A stretch of DNA of 64,000 bases from JBNJFY01 sp051747265 (lineage in GTDB: Bacteria > Bacteroidota > Rhodothermia > Balneolales > Balneolaceae). Shown piece after piece: positions 26,022-36,060 of this stretch (position 1 is the first letter of the stretch; the number at the start of each line of letters is the position of its first letter). Under the pieces are notes generated by a model. The model was not told the DNA's origin and ran no database searches. It worked only from the letters and a program-made list of their open reading frames with translations. The DNA lies in NCBI GenBank assembly GCA_051747265.1, contig JBNJFY010000006.1, positions 1-64,000 on the forward strand, written 5' to 3'. The translations under genes were made by a program, and so were the position numbers.

Positions 26022-27302
26022 TTAACGATATCGGATCCACTTGGCGATTTCTTTAAACCCGGCCTTCTTCCCGTACATCAAAATACCCACACGGTAAATC
26101 TTTGCGCTGAGCCACATACAGCCCACAAAGGTCAGGCTCATGAGCCCAAACGATAGCAGAATTTGCCAGGTGGGTACGTCCGTAATGGGAATACGACCCA
26201 GCATCAAAATGGGCGAGAAGAAGGGAATCAGCGAGCTGACTACCGCTAACGTGGAGTCCGGCGCGGAGATAACCCGGGGCATTAATACAAAAGCCAGAAT
26301 GATAGGAATCATAATCGGAGCTTGAAGTTGCTGGGTGTCCGTTTCTGAATCTACAGCGGACCCGACTGCGGCAAACAGGGCCGAGTAGATCAAATATCCC
26401 AACAGAAAATAAGCTACCAAGTAGAACCATAGCATAGGATCAATAGTCGGAATATTAAATCCTTGGGCAGCGGCTGCTTGTGCTTCAGGAGAAGCCCCCA
26501 GGTCAGCGCTGGAACCAAACATGGCCATGATGGGACCGCTTGCCGCCATAATACCCAGTACTGCAGCAATCCAGATAGCAAATTGGGTAAGGCCCAACGC
26601 ACCGACTCCCAAGACTTTACCAACCAGCAGTTCAATCGGCTTAACTGATGAGGCGATGATCTCTACAATACGATTGGTTTTTTCTTCAATCACTCCCCGC
26701 ATGATGATGGCTCCGTAAATGAACATGGAGAAATAGATCACGAAGCCCATTCCCAATGCCAGCATAAAGTAGAACATGGAATTGTCTTCTTCGGCTCCGG
26801 AAGCGGTCAATTTTAGGGTCTCAAAAGCCGGTTCATTTTCAATGATACTCCGAATCTCTGGGGAGACATTGGCCCGATCAATACGAATATCCCGGATAGC
26901 TTGACGAACATCAGATCGAATATTACTAATGAATTCGATACCCGCGCCGCCGTGGATCAAAGTGCTGGGAGATTTCGACTGAATCTGCTGTTCGGTGAAG
27001 ATCAAGTACGCGGATAAATCCCCTTCATTGACCATCACCTGAGCCGCTTCTTCGGTGATGTCGCCCAGATCTTGATATAAACCGGGATCAGTCTGACTCA
27101 GATGAGTAATAACTTCATCCGTTTGATCAATCACTCCAACGGTATAATCTTCATCACTATCCAGAAATTGGATTCCGAAACTGATGCCAAAGATCAGTAA
27201 AAAACCCAGCGGAACTAAGATGGTGGACAGGATGAATGTTTTCCGTCGGATACGAGTCAGATATTCACGCTGACCTACTAATTTTACTTTGCGAAAATCC
27301 AT
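26022..27302 (-). CDS. ABC-2 family exporter permease (NatB-like)
   Basis: A 426-residue membrane protein of the ABC-2 / NatB type. An N-terminal TM segment (about 22-45, TFILSTILVPLGFLLIFGISFG) is followed by a ~130-residue extracytoplasmic loop. After it come about five more TM segments: MLALGMGFVIYFSMFIYGAIIM, VLGVGALGLTQFAIWIAAVLGIMA, LWFYLVAYFLLGYLIYSALF, APIMIPIILAFVLMP and the C-terminal pair. The conserved GVIEEKTNRIVEIIASSVKPIELLVGK segment is the coupling region. In B. subtilis NatAB exports Na+. It starts one base after the ATPase gene stop, so the two form an operon. The substrate (Na+ or a drug) is inferred. Confidence 0.85.
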   Translation of the reverse strand: MDFRKVKLVGQREYLTRIRRKTFILSTILVPLGFLLIFGISFGIQFLDSDEDYTVGVIDQTDEVITHLSQTDPGLYQDLGDITEEAAQVMVNEGDLSAYLIFTEQQIQSKSPSTLIHGGAGIEFISNIRSDVRQAIRDIRIDRANVSPEIRSIIENEPAFETLKLTASGAEEDNSMFYFMLALGMGFVIYFSMFIYGAIIMRGVIEEKTNRIVEIIASSVKPIELLVGKVLGVGALGLTQFAIWIAAVLGIMAASGPIMAMFGSSADLGASPEAQAAAAQGFNIPTIDPMLWFYLVAYFLLGYLIYSALFAAVGSAVDSETDTQQLQAPIMIPIILAFVLMPRVISAPDSTLAVVSSLIPFFSPILMLGRIPITDVPTWQILLSFGLMSLTFVGCMWLSAKIYRVGILMYGKKAGFKEIAKWIRYR

Positions 27303-27303
27303 A

Positions 27304-28224
27304 TTATCCCAATTCCTTTACATTAATATTGTCTTCACCCACCGTGGAGATAAATATTTCTGTCAATGAGGGCTCCACGTATTCGAACCGATGGACTCGG
27401 ACCTGCTCCATAGCCATTTTTAATAATTGATGGGCATCAAACTCATCCAATAAGCGTAATTCCGCAAAATTATTGGATCGATTATTTATGCGTACATGTT
27501 CAAGATCGTCCAAAAAGTCCGGGTTCCCTTCAAACTCCAATAGAACGGTGTTCTTACCGAACGATTGCTTGATCTCACGTAACCCCCCTTGTAAAATGGC
27601 TTTGCCATTGTTGAACAAGCAGATATCATCACACATCTGTTCCACTTGCTCCATGCGGTGCGTAGAGAACAAAATGGTTTTGCCATTATTCTTCAATTCA
27701 ATGATAATTTCGCGCAAGGTCTCGCTGTTGATCGGATCCAAACCGCTGAAGGGTTCGTCAAAAATGTAGATATCCGGATCGTGTGCGATGGTGGCGATGA
27801 ACTGAATTTTTTGAGACATTCCTTTGGACAGTTCACTGATCTCCTTACCGATCCAATCCAATGCGTCAAAGCGTTCTAACCAGTGCTTAACGTTTTTCCG
27901 TGCTTCTGCACGACTCAATCCCTTTAATTGAACCAGATACATGAGCTGTTCGCCCACTTTCATCTTCTTATACAACCCTCGTTCTTCGGGCATATATCCG
28001 ATCAATTTTTGGGTTTCCGGGCTGGCCGGTTGGCCTAAAATTTGAACAGATCCTTCATCCGCCGCGATAATATTGTTGATTATTCGGATGGTAGTCGTTT
28101 TACCCGCACCGTTAGGACCTAATAAACCAAATATCCGACCCTCGGTTACGTCAAAACTGACATCATCCACGGCTTGGGTCTTTTCAAACCGCTTGGAAAT
28201 TGAGGAAACTTCAATTACGCTCAT
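27304..28224 (-). CDS. ABC exporter ATP-binding protein (NatA-like)
   Basis: A 306-residue ABC ATPase. Walker A is GPNGAGKTTTIR (36-47), Q-loop ...GYMPEERGLYKKM, the signature is SKGMSQK (LSGGQ-like), Walker B is DIYIFDEPFSGLDP, and the switch His is in FSTHRMEQVE. A C-terminal ~80-residue extension is typical of exporters of the NatA/CcmA-DRA type. It drives the permease encoded directly downstream. First gene of the two-gene operon, divergent from glgA with ~155 bp between them that should contain both promoters. Confidence 0.93.
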   Translation of the reverse strand: MSVIEVSSISKRFEKTQAVDDVSFDVTEGRIFGLLGPNGAGKTTTIRIINNIIAADEGSVQILGQPASPETQKLIGYMPEERGLYKKMKVGEQLMYLVQLKGLSRAEARKNVKHWLERFDALDWIGKEISELSKGMSQKIQFIATIAHDPDIYIFDEPFSGLDPINSETLREIIIELKNNGKTILFSTHRMEQVEQMCDDICLFNNGKAILQGGLREIKQSFGKNTVLLEFEGNPDFLDDLEHVRINNRSNNFAELRLLDEFDAHQLLKMAMEQVRVHRFEYVEPSLTEIFISTVGEDNINVKELG

Positions 28225-28380
28225 ATAAAATGAAATTAATTAAATCATTAATGAATGATGATATCCCCTACATTACAGACGTAGTAAAATGTCATTTTTC
28301 TTACTGCATGAAACTACTATCATATTTATTTAATGCAATGTTAATATTTGATTACGATACTACGGGGTAGCAAAGTTGCA

Positions 28381-29844
28381 ATGATGAACGAGAAAAAAAG
28401 AGTACTTCACGTCAGCGCAGAATGTTATCCGACGGCAAAAGTGGGGGGCTTAGCTGATGTGGTGGGCGCGCTTCCCAAATATCAACAGCGTTTAGGATGG
28501 AATGCTATGGTGGTCATGCCGTGGTATGATATGCCATGGTTTAAAAACTCAACGTATGAAGTTGTATACCGTGGGACGGTTTCAACGCTATCCCATCGAC
28601 CAGAATTTGAGTTACGGCGAATTCAATCGTTCTCGTCTTTTCCCTTATTTACCGTTTATTTCACGAATACTGCGCTACCGTCTCAGGTGTACAATATGGA
28701 AGGTACTTCCCGAGATGAATTTGAATGGTTCCTGCAGTTTCAAGTCGCCGTATTGGAGTGGGTGCGATCCCGAAATAACAAACCGCACATCATCCACAGT
28801 CATGATCATCATACGGGCTTGATTCCATTTTTGATGACCCAGTCATTTCGATATCTGTCTTTGAGGGCCATTCCTACCGTATTTACTGTCCATAATGGTC
28901 GATATCATGGCCAGGTACCACTGCAACGAAGTCGTGAACTTCCCGGATTCGAGTTGGAAAAACTAGGTCTCCTAGAATGGGATGGTAATTTAGATCCTTT
29001 GGGAACCGCACTCAAAACGGCTTGGCAAGTTACTACCGTTTCAGAGGGTTATTTGGAAGAGCTGATGGAGGTGGGTTCGCTGAGTAAATTGTATCAAATG
29101 GAGCGGGAAAAATGTATCGGTGTAGTTAACGGTATCGATACCGAAACTTGGAATCCGGAAACGGATCCATTTATCGAAGAGCATTATACCCCGAAAACAT
29201 TGATTCATGGTAAGAGGGCAAATAAAAAAGCTCTCGGCGAGCAATATGGAATCAAGCCAGATCGGCCTCTCATTACATTTATTGGTCGGTTAGTCCATGA
29301 AAAAGGAGCTGATCTGCTTCCTGAATTGATTGAAAAATTAGCCGCAAATACGGAAATTCCTGAACATCAGCTCTTTATTTTGGGATCCGGGGATAAAGAG
29401 CTGGAGAAACGAATAGAAAAAAAGTGTAAGCAATACGATGAGCATTGCAAATGCCATATCGGCTATAATGAATCTTTAGCTCATCAATTATACGCAGGTT
29501 CAGATTTCTTATTTATGCCTTCGCGTGTTGAGCCTTGTGGGTTGAACCAAATGTATGCTATGCACTACGGTACCATACCCATAGTTCGTGCGGTGGGTGG
29601 GTTAAAGGATACGGTGAAACCTATCCGCGCTGGTAAAAATAGTTCGGGGGATGGGTTTGTGTTCAAGGAGTTTGATCTCTCCCCATCCATTGGAGCGATT
29701 GACGAGGCATTACTGTTTTATGAACAGAAGGAAGCGTTCCGATTGTTGCAAAAAAAGCTGATGGGCAAAGATTTTTCGTGGGAACAATCCGCTCATCAAT
29801 ATTTAAATCTCTACAAACAGCTAAATCAAGATATAAGTGTATAA
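28381..29844 (+). CDS. glgA: Glycogen synthase
   Basis: A 487-residue GT5 enzyme transferring glucose from ADP-glucose to alpha-1,4-glucan. The ATG at 28381 was chosen, as it gives MMNEKKRVLHVSAECYPTAK. The ADP-glucose site KVGGLADVVG lies right after. Further motifs: TVHNGRYHGQ, TVSEGYLEEL, GVVNGIDTETWNPETDP, then RLVHEKGADLL and SRVEPCGLNQMYAMHYGTIP for the GT-B nucleotide half. Its stop overlaps the start of glgC by 8 bases, a translationally coupled pair. No branching enzyme or phosphorylase lies in the window. Confidence 0.94.
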   Translation: MMNEKKRVLHVSAECYPTAKVGGLADVVGALPKYQQRLGWNAMVVMPWYDMPWFKNSTYEVVYRGTVSTLSHRPEFELRRIQSFSSFPLFTVYFTNTALPSQVYNMEGTSRDEFEWFLQFQVAVLEWVRSRNNKPHIIHSHDHHTGLIPFLMTQSFRYLSLRAIPTVFTVHNGRYHGQVPLQRSRELPGFELEKLGLLEWDGNLDPLGTALKTAWQVTTVSEGYLEELMEVGSLSKLYQMEREKCIGVVNGIDTETWNPETDPFIEEHYTPKTLIHGKRANKKALGEQYGIKPDRPLITFIGRLVHEKGADLLPELIEKLAANTEIPEHQLFILGSGDKELEKRIEKKCKQYDEHCKCHIGYNESLAHQLYAGSDFLFMPSRVEPCGLNQMYAMHYGTIPIVRAVGGLKDTVKPIRAGKNSSGDGFVFKEFDLSPSIGAIDEALLFYEQKEAFRLLQKKLMGKDFSWEQSAHQYLNLYKQLNQDISV

Positions 29845-31129
29845 GCAAGAAAAAGGAATTCGCGGTGAGACGATTTCAATAATCTTGGGTGGGGGACGCG
29901 GAACACGTCTCTACCCATTGACCAAGCATCGGTCTAAGCCGGCCGTACCTATCGGAGGGAAATACCGATTGGTGGATATCCCCATCTCTAACTGTTTGAA
30001 CTCGGAAATCAGACGCATTTTTGTATTGACCCAGTTTAATTCGGCCTCCTTGAATCGACATATCAAAAACACCTATAATTTTGATGTGTTTAGCCGGGGG
30101 TTTGTAGATATTCTGGCTGCAGAGCAGACTCCGAAAAGCCAAAACTGGTTTCAAGGTACCGCCGATGCTGTTCGCCAGTCTATTCATCATATCGAGAATC
30201 ACGATTTTGAGTACGTTTTAATTCTTTCTGGTGATCAACTGTATCAAATGGATTTCCGAACCATGATTCGTCACCACAAGCAGAATGGTGCCGATCTCAC
30301 CGTAGCTACCATTCCCGTAACCGCTGATGAAGCCACCGGTTTCGGAATTATGAAGACGGATGATGGGAGTGTTATTTCAGACTTCGTGGAAAAACCGGAA
30401 CCCGATGAGTTGGAACAATGGAAATCGGAAACTAATCAAAAGTTTGCCCAGCAGGAGCGACACTATTTGGCTTCTATGGGAATCTATGTATTTAACAAAC
30501 ACGTGCTGTTGGATTTGCTGCATGAATATGCGGAAGCTATTGATTTCGGAAAGGAAATTATTCCGAACAGTCTGGAAAAAGATTACACCATTACCAGTTT
30601 TGAGTTCGATGATTACTGGACCGATATCGGGACCATAAAATCCTTTTTCGAGGCAAATTTAGCCCTTACGGATACGGTACCCCAGTTCAATCTGTATGAC
30701 AACGAGCGATTTATCTACACTCGGGCACGTTTATTGCCCGCTTCTAAGCTGTCCGGCTCAACGCTGGATCATTCGGTGATTGCCGAGGGATGTCTGGTTG
30801 AGGCCAGTAGGGTTGAGCGGTCAGTAATTGGAATACGGTCTAGGATAGGGAAAGGAACCACCATCGAGAATTCGATTGTCATGGGTAATGATTTTTTTCC
30901 ATCTGAATTTGAGTTAAACAACATGAATGCCGATGAACCTACTATGGGGATTGGTCGGCGTTGTTTCATAAGTAACTGTATTGTTGACAAGAATTGTCGT
31001 ATTGGAGATGACGTACGAATAGTTGGTGGTGATCATCTCGAGGATGGTGATTATGGACATTATCATGTTGTTGATGGCATTGTTATAATACCCAAGGGAG
31101 AGGTTATTAAAGATGGGGTGCATATTTGA
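29837..31129 (+). CDS. glgC: Glucose-1-phosphate adenylyltransferase
   Basis: A 430-residue enzyme making ADP-glucose from glucose-1-phosphate and ATP, the rate-setting step of glycogen synthesis. The start is a GTG at 29837 overlapping glgA. It opens with the nucleotidyltransferase motif ILGGGRGTRLYPLTKHRSKPAVP; GTADAVRQ and SGDQLYQMD follow, and the substrate site has FVEKP. A C-terminal left-handed beta-helix (about 290-430) carries hexapeptide repeats (VIAEGCLVEASRVERSVIG, RIGKGTTIENSIVMG). Usually allosterically controlled. Gap after the stop has no clear terminator. Confidence 0.94.
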   Translation: MYKQEKGIRGETISIILGGGRGTRLYPLTKHRSKPAVPIGGKYRLVDIPISNCLNSEIRRIFVLTQFNSASLNRHIKNTYNFDVFSRGFVDILAAEQTPKSQNWFQGTADAVRQSIHHIENHDFEYVLILSGDQLYQMDFRTMIRHHKQNGADLTVATIPVTADEATGFGIMKTDDGSVISDFVEKPEPDELEQWKSETNQKFAQQERHYLASMGIYVFNKHVLLDLLHEYAEAIDFGKEIIPNSLEKDYTITSFEFDDYWTDIGTIKSFFEANLALTDTVPQFNLYDNERFIYTRARLLPASKLSGSTLDHSVIAEGCLVEASRVERSVIGIRSRIGKGTTIENSIVMGNDFFPSEFELNNMNADEPTMGIGRRCFISNCIVDKNCRIGDDVRIVGGDHLEDGDYGHYHVVDGIVIIPKGEVIKDGVHI

Positions 31130-31321
31130 CGGCAAGCAAAAACTAATAATCACTTAAACGAATCATTAGAACATTTTGGAAGTAAACTATGAAAGTTGTC
31201 AATGCTTATTAAATAGAAGTGAGCTTGGTTTCATACATAGCTTTGTAGTTGTTATGCTTCTTAATTATACTTTTGCTAATGACCTGCTTAAGTGAGGGCG
31301 GCTGTATAAAACAAGACTTGA

Positions 31322-31966
31322 ATGAATTTTAAGATCGGACCATTTACGATTCTTTTAATCTGCGCAATGGTGTTTGCGCCGGGTGTGCTGTATGCGCAAT
31401 CCAGCCCGAATGGGAATGGGGAGGTTGATTATAATTTTAATCAACTTTCTGGGGTTAGTCCGTTTCGCACTATTCCCTGGGGAGCGTCCAAGGAATATGT
31501 CCTCAAGAGCGATCCCAGTCCGCGTAAGGAGACAGGAAAGGATTATTTAGTCCTAAAGAGCACGCTTGCTGATGTTCAAGTGGACATTACCTACTTCTTT
31601 TTTAAAGGCCATTTTATTAAGGGAACGTACAAGACTACAGAAAACCTGGGCGATTACTCTAGCTATATGGAGAAATATGAGCGGTTTAAAGCTCTGCTCA
31701 CTGATAAATATGGAGGCCCCAAAATTGATCTGGTAAACTGGCTGGATGTTTCTTATAAAAATCGACCGGATAAATGGTTAACCGCAATATCTAGAGGGCA
31801 CTTAGAGCATTTTGCCATTTGGGAGTTGGAGAACAAAATTACCATCATGATCAAATTCAGCGCCGTTAATGAACAACCTTCTATAAAAATTGAATACCAG
31901 ATTAAGAACTTCGACGATCGCATGGATAAGATCGACGACGATGAAATTTTAAAAGATCTGGATTGA
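31322..31966 (+). CDS. Secreted hypothetical protein
   Basis: A 214-residue protein with a clear signal peptide (about 1-25, ending GVLYAQ). The mature part begins with a Ser/Asn-rich stretch and then FRTIPWGASKEYVLKSDP, a motif seen in secreted proteins of unknown role that start with a strand-helix unit (the IPWG(A/S)S pattern). Alternating beta strands follow: VQVDITYFFFKGHFIKGTYKT. The end is acidic and helical. No catalytic motif is visible. It has its own upstream region (~190 bp after glgC) and no same-strand downstream neighbour; the next genes run the opposite way. Confidence 0.65.
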   Translation: MNFKIGPFTILLICAMVFAPGVLYAQSSPNGNGEVDYNFNQLSGVSPFRTIPWGASKEYVLKSDPSPRKETGKDYLVLKSTLADVQVDITYFFFKGHFIKGTYKTTENLGDYSSYMEKYERFKALLTDKYGGPKIDLVNWLDVSYKNRPDKWLTAISRGHLEHFAIWELENKITIMIKFSAVNEQPSIKIEYQIKNFDDRMDKIDDDEILKDLD

Positions 31967-31996
31967 TAAAGTAAATTTATCCGCTTCTAATTCAAT

Positions 31997-32704
31997 TTAG
32001 CCTTCCTGAATTTCTTCAAGTTTGGCCAACGCGCGCTCTCGTAAATTAGCGAAGAAGTCTGCACTAATATCACCAATAGCATGCTTATAGTGCAGCCATA
32101 TTAGATAAGCACTCATCACATCTTCATGACAATATCGCTCAATACGTTCCAATTCATTCTGCTCATATAATTCCAATACCTGATCACCACGGGCTACTTG
32201 TTTAGCTGGAAAGCCAACTAAGGCCGCCAAGTGAGCTAGTTTTGGCCAGGAGCTAGCACCAAAATTACTGAGGGTTTCTTTTAGGTCTGTATTGTGATCA
32301 CTATATCGATAGGTGATATCCCGTTTATTTAGACGCATGGGCATCTGAAGCTGATACTTCATAGATCGGTATAGCAGTAGGGGTAAATCAAAGCTTCGAC
32401 CATTGTGATGGGTTAAAGAAAAATCCTTGTAGGTAAGTAACGTTTGAAATAACAGTTCTAAGCCTTCTTTTTCATTAGAGCCATGCCATCCCTGCTTTTG
32501 ACGTGGTTGTCCGGTTGGATCGATCCACAGGCCGGTCCAAGCTACCATCTGATGATACATGGGGGGAAGAAATTCCTCTTGATTTCGGGCTAGTTGTTCG
32601 CCACCCTTTTTGCGTAACTCCGCTAAATCAGCATCAGGTTGATCCAATATCTCACTAAGTAGTGGGCCGTCGGGTATAGTTTCTAAATCAAATACAAAAA
32701 TCAT
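31997..32704 (-). CDS. Predicted 3'-5' exonuclease (PolB-like, DEDD)
   Basis: A 235-residue RNase H-fold protein related to the proofreading exonuclease of DNA polymerase B. DEDDy motifs: MIFVFDLETIPDGPLL (D-x-E, about 5-9), HHNGRSFDLPLLLYRS for the second motif, and ERYCHEDVMSAYLIWLHY for the third (Tyr-x3-Asp). Family members are stand-alone with unknown target. It begins 12 bases after the asparaginase stop, so the two are co-transcribed. The small size means no polymerase domain is attached. Confidence 0.8.
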   Translation of the reverse strand: MIFVFDLETIPDGPLLSEILDQPDADLAELRKKGGEQLARNQEEFLPPMYHQMVAWTGLWIDPTGQPRQKQGWHGSNEKEGLELLFQTLLTYKDFSLTHHNGRSFDLPLLLYRSMKYQLQMPMRLNKRDITYRYSDHNTDLKETLSNFGASSWPKLAHLAALVGFPAKQVARGDQVLELYEQNELERIERYCHEDVMSAYLIWLHYKHAIGDISADFFANLRERALAKLEEIQEG

Positions 32705-32716
32705 AATCTCAGCAAA

Positions 32717-33721
32717 TTAATGAGTTATTTCCCCGGCAATGGATTTGTGAAATTGATCTTTTACTTGTGCCAAGGTAAGCCCACGACCAAACAAATGCAT
32801 CAGTTTCGTGGTAGCGGCTTCGTAGGTCATATCAAAAGCTGAAATTGCACCTGCATCTTTAATCAGTCTCCCATTTTGATATTTATCCAATTCCACCGCG
32901 TCGTAAGCTGCCTGCGAGGTGATCGCCACTAATGTATCTTCGGCTGCACATCGCTCTATAAATGGTAGTAAACTGGCTGAACCCTTGGTGGGAACGTTTC
33001 CACTCCCAAATGCTTCAATGATGACGCCATTCATTGAAGCAACAGGTAGTGCTTGGAGCCATTCGGGATTCAGATCGGGAAATACCTTGACGGTAAATAA
33101 GTTACTGTTAAAATCGGGATATATTTTTAATGACTGGTTTTGAATATTCCATGAAAAGTTGTGTTGCATATGCAGGCCAATTTCTGCTAATGCCGGGAAA
33201 TTGGGAGAGGCAAAGGCGTCAAAATCCCCTATAGACATTTTGGTTGCCCGATTTCCACGGAAGATATGATCGTTAAAACAAATGGCTACTTCATTCATCT
33301 CTTGGGTGGCCATTTCAATCGCATTAACCAAGTTTCTCCGAGCATCGCTGCGAATGCTTTTCATGGGTACCTGGCTGCCAGTCAACAATACCGGTTTTTG
33401 AAGCTGTTGCAATCCGAAAGACAACGCCGAGGCGGTGTAAGCCATGGTGTCCGTACCATGTAAGATCACAAATCCATCATATTGGTCATAGTGATCCGCG
33501 ATGGTTTCGATCAGCAGCTGCCAATGGGTATGGTTAACGTCCGAACTGTCTTCCGAAAATACCTGGATCAGATCAATATTCGCCAACTGCCGTAATTCTG
33601 GGATTTCATCATTAATCAATGACTCCCAAACAGCCGGATCCAAGGTGTGGGCATTCCCTTGTATATCCATCGCGATTGTGCCGCCGGTTTGTAAGATCAG
33701 AACACGTTTCTGTGGGTTCAT
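32717..33721 (-). CDS. ansA: Type I (cytoplasmic) L-asparaginase
   Basis: A 334-residue enzyme hydrolysing asparagine to aspartate and ammonia. The first active-site Thr is in LILQTGGTIAMD (about residue 15), and the second in VILHGTDTMAYTASAL; the catalytic Lys follows in DARRNLVNAI-type context. There is no signal peptide, so it is the cytoplasmic type rather than the periplasmic type II. GVIIEAFGSGNVPTKG is also conserved. First gene of the minus-strand pair with the exonuclease. Confidence 0.9.
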   Translation of the reverse strand: MNPQKRVLILQTGGTIAMDIQGNAHTLDPAVWESLINDEIPELRQLANIDLIQVFSEDSSDVNHTHWQLLIETIADHYDQYDGFVILHGTDTMAYTASALSFGLQQLQKPVLLTGSQVPMKSIRSDARRNLVNAIEMATQEMNEVAICFNDHIFRGNRATKMSIGDFDAFASPNFPALAEIGLHMQHNFSWNIQNQSLKIYPDFNSNLFTVKVFPDLNPEWLQALPVASMNGVIIEAFGSGNVPTKGSASLLPFIERCAAEDTLVAITSQAAYDAVELDKYQNGRLIKDAGAISAFDMTYEAATTKLMHLFGRGLTLAQVKDQFHKSIAGEITH

Positions 33722-33927
33722 AGGCCGTAGTTGTAAGCGTTTGGTTTAAAGCGTGTAGGGAAATCTTGATGGCCTTCATATGGTATGAAAAATATCCCTA
33801 ACGTTGTAGCTGAGGTCTGATAGTTATTCGAAAATTCTGTTAATTGATATTTAATAACTAGTTACGAATCAACCGGTTGACCCCAGAAAATTACACCAGC
33901 TAAGTAAGTAAGCAGGAGGAATACATT

Positions 33928-36060
33928 ATGAATGTCTATGATCCGTCACGTATAAGAAATGTTGTGTTGCTTGGACATTCGGGAAGCGGGAAAACCACTT
34001 TCGCGGAGACCATGCTGTATGAATCGGGTATGACAAAAAAGCGAGGTTCCATATCCAACCAGAATACCGTATCCGATTATCATGAAATTGAGAAAGAAAA
34101 AGAAAAATCCGTGTATTCCTCGTTCATGACGTTAGATTGGAGAGGCACGAAAATCAATCTCATCGACACTCCGGGTACGACTGATTATGTCGGGGAGGTT
34201 TTGGGGGCGCTGCGAGTTGCGGACACCGCAATTTATACCTTGAATGCGGAATATGGGGTTGAAGTGGGAACTGAGTTACAATGGAAATATACCCAGCAGT
34301 TTAAGATTCCGACTATCCTGGTGGCCAATAAGCTGGATAATTCAAAGTCGAATTTTCAGAAGACGGTGGATATGGCCAAAGAACGATTTGGTCGGGAAGT
34401 AGTGATCGTACAATATCCATACAGCGAGGGAGAAGATTTTCACGCTATTATTGATGTGTTGAAAATGACCATGTACGAATTCCCGGAAGAGGGAGGGAAA
34501 CCGGACAAACTACCAATTCCTGAATCTCAGCGGGCACAAGCGGAGTTGCTGCATAATGAGCTGGTGGAAACGGTTGCCGAAAACGATGAACTATTGATGG
34601 ATATCTACTTTGAAAAAGGCGAACTGGATGAGGCCCAAATGATTAACGGGCTTCATAAATCACTCCTCAATCAGGATATCTATCCATTGTTTTGTAGTTC
34701 CGCGGAACGCAATATGGGTAGTGGACGAATTATGGGTTTTCTAGGTAACGTAAGCCCGACGCCCATCGAAGGTAATCCCCCGATGACAATCGAGGGTGAG
34801 CCCTTTGAATTGAAAGAGGACGGACCGGCCACGGCATTTTTGTTTAAAACACATTCAGAGACGCATGTAGGTGACTTGGTCTATTTTAAAGTTTATGGTG
34901 GATCGCTAAAACAAGGAATGGATTTGGTAAATCATGCTACTGGTAATACAGTTAGATTACCAGGGCTATTTTTGACCGAAGGTGCCAATCGCCTTGATGT
35001 GAATGAGATTAAAACCGGTGATATTGGGGCCGTCGTTAAATTGAAAGAAGGTAATGTAAACGATACCCTTCATGAGAAGGGGATTGATGTTGCCTTAGAG
35101 CCCATTGCTTTCCCCGAACCTACCGTACGTACGGCGGTGACGCTAAAGCACGAGGGAGAAGAGGATAAACTGGGCGAGGCTCTAAATCAATTGCAAAAAG
35201 AAGATCCATCGCTGTGGGTAGAGCACAATGCCGAGCTAAAGCAGATTATTTTACATGGACAAGGGGATGAGCACTTGGATGTAATCCGCCATGCGTTACA
35301 AAATCGATTTCAGTTGGATGTTTCTTTTATCGATGCGGGAATACCATATCGAGAGACCGTTACGAAACCATCGCAGGCGCATTATAAGCATAAGAAACAA
35401 TCTGGTGGCGCGGGACAGTTTGCGGAGGTTAATTTATTGATTGAACCGTATGAGGAAGGCCGTCCGGTGCCGGATAATCTGAAGGTCCGAGATGTAGAAG
35501 AAATCGATCTACCTTGGGGCGGCAAGCTGGTTTTCCAAAATTGTATTGTCGGTGGAGTTATTGATAATCGTTTTATGCCCGCTATTTTGAAGGGCATAAT
35601 GGAAAAGATGGAATCAGGTCCGGTAACCGGGTGCCGAGCACGTGATATTCGTGTATCTGTGTACGATGGATCGATGCATTCGGTGGATTCCAATGAAGCG
35701 GCCTTTAAAACAGCTGCGCTAATGGCCTTCCGATCGGGTTTCATGGAGGCGGCCCCTAAGGTTATGGAACCGATCTACGAAATTGACATCTTGGTTCCAG
35801 ACGAATTTATGGGCGATGTAATGAGTGATATCAGCTCCCACCGTGGTCAAATCCAGGGAATGGATGCTGAAGGTTCATTACAGTTGATTAAAGCCCACAT
35901 GCCATTAGCTGAATTGGATCATTACGCGACACGGTTAAAATCAATGACCCAGGGTAGAGCGACCTACTCGCGTAACTTTTCCCATTATGGGAAAGTACCC
36001 CATAGTATTCAGGAAGAGCTAATCCAGCAGAGTAAAACGGCCGATATGGAGACCGCCTAG
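33928..36060 (+). CDS. EF-G-like GTPase (EF-G II type)
   Basis: A 710-residue translational GTPase paralogue. A strong Shine-Dalgarno AGGAGG (33914-33919) sits eight bases before the ATG. G1 is GHSGSGKTTF (16-25), G3 is LIDTPGTTDYVGEV, and G4 is VANKLDNS. The switch I region reads EIEKEKEKSVYSSFMTLDW, where canonical EF-G has an ERGITI stretch, so the usual Mg-binding Thr context is changed as in EF-G-like paralogues. The rest follows EF-G domains II-V (IETYEEG, VQNCIVGGVIDNRFMPAI-like, VLVPDEFMGDVMSDISSHRGQ). The role is probably specialised (stress or recycling). Its stop codon shares a CTAG with the convergent OstA gene. Confidence 0.85.
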   Translation: MNVYDPSRIRNVVLLGHSGSGKTTFAETMLYESGMTKKRGSISNQNTVSDYHEIEKEKEKSVYSSFMTLDWRGTKINLIDTPGTTDYVGEVLGALRVADTAIYTLNAEYGVEVGTELQWKYTQQFKIPTILVANKLDNSKSNFQKTVDMAKERFGREVVIVQYPYSEGEDFHAIIDVLKMTMYEFPEEGGKPDKLPIPESQRAQAELLHNELVETVAENDELLMDIYFEKGELDEAQMINGLHKSLLNQDIYPLFCSSAERNMGSGRIMGFLGNVSPTPIEGNPPMTIEGEPFELKEDGPATAFLFKTHSETHVGDLVYFKVYGGSLKQGMDLVNHATGNTVRLPGLFLTEGANRLDVNEIKTGDIGAVVKLKEGNVNDTLHEKGIDVALEPIAFPEPTVRTAVTLKHEGEEDKLGEALNQLQKEDPSLWVEHNAELKQIILHGQGDEHLDVIRHALQNRFQLDVSFIDAGIPYRETVTKPSQAHYKHKKQSGGAGQFAEVNLLIEPYEEGRPVPDNLKVRDVEEIDLPWGGKLVFQNCIVGGVIDNRFMPAILKGIMEKMESGPVTGCRARDIRVSVYDGSMHSVDSNEAAFKTAALMAFRSGFMEAAPKVMEPIYEIDILVPDEFMGDVMSDISSHRGQIQGMDAEGSLQLIKAHMPLAELDHYATRLKSMTQGRATYSRNFSHYGKVPHSIQEELIQQSKTADMETA

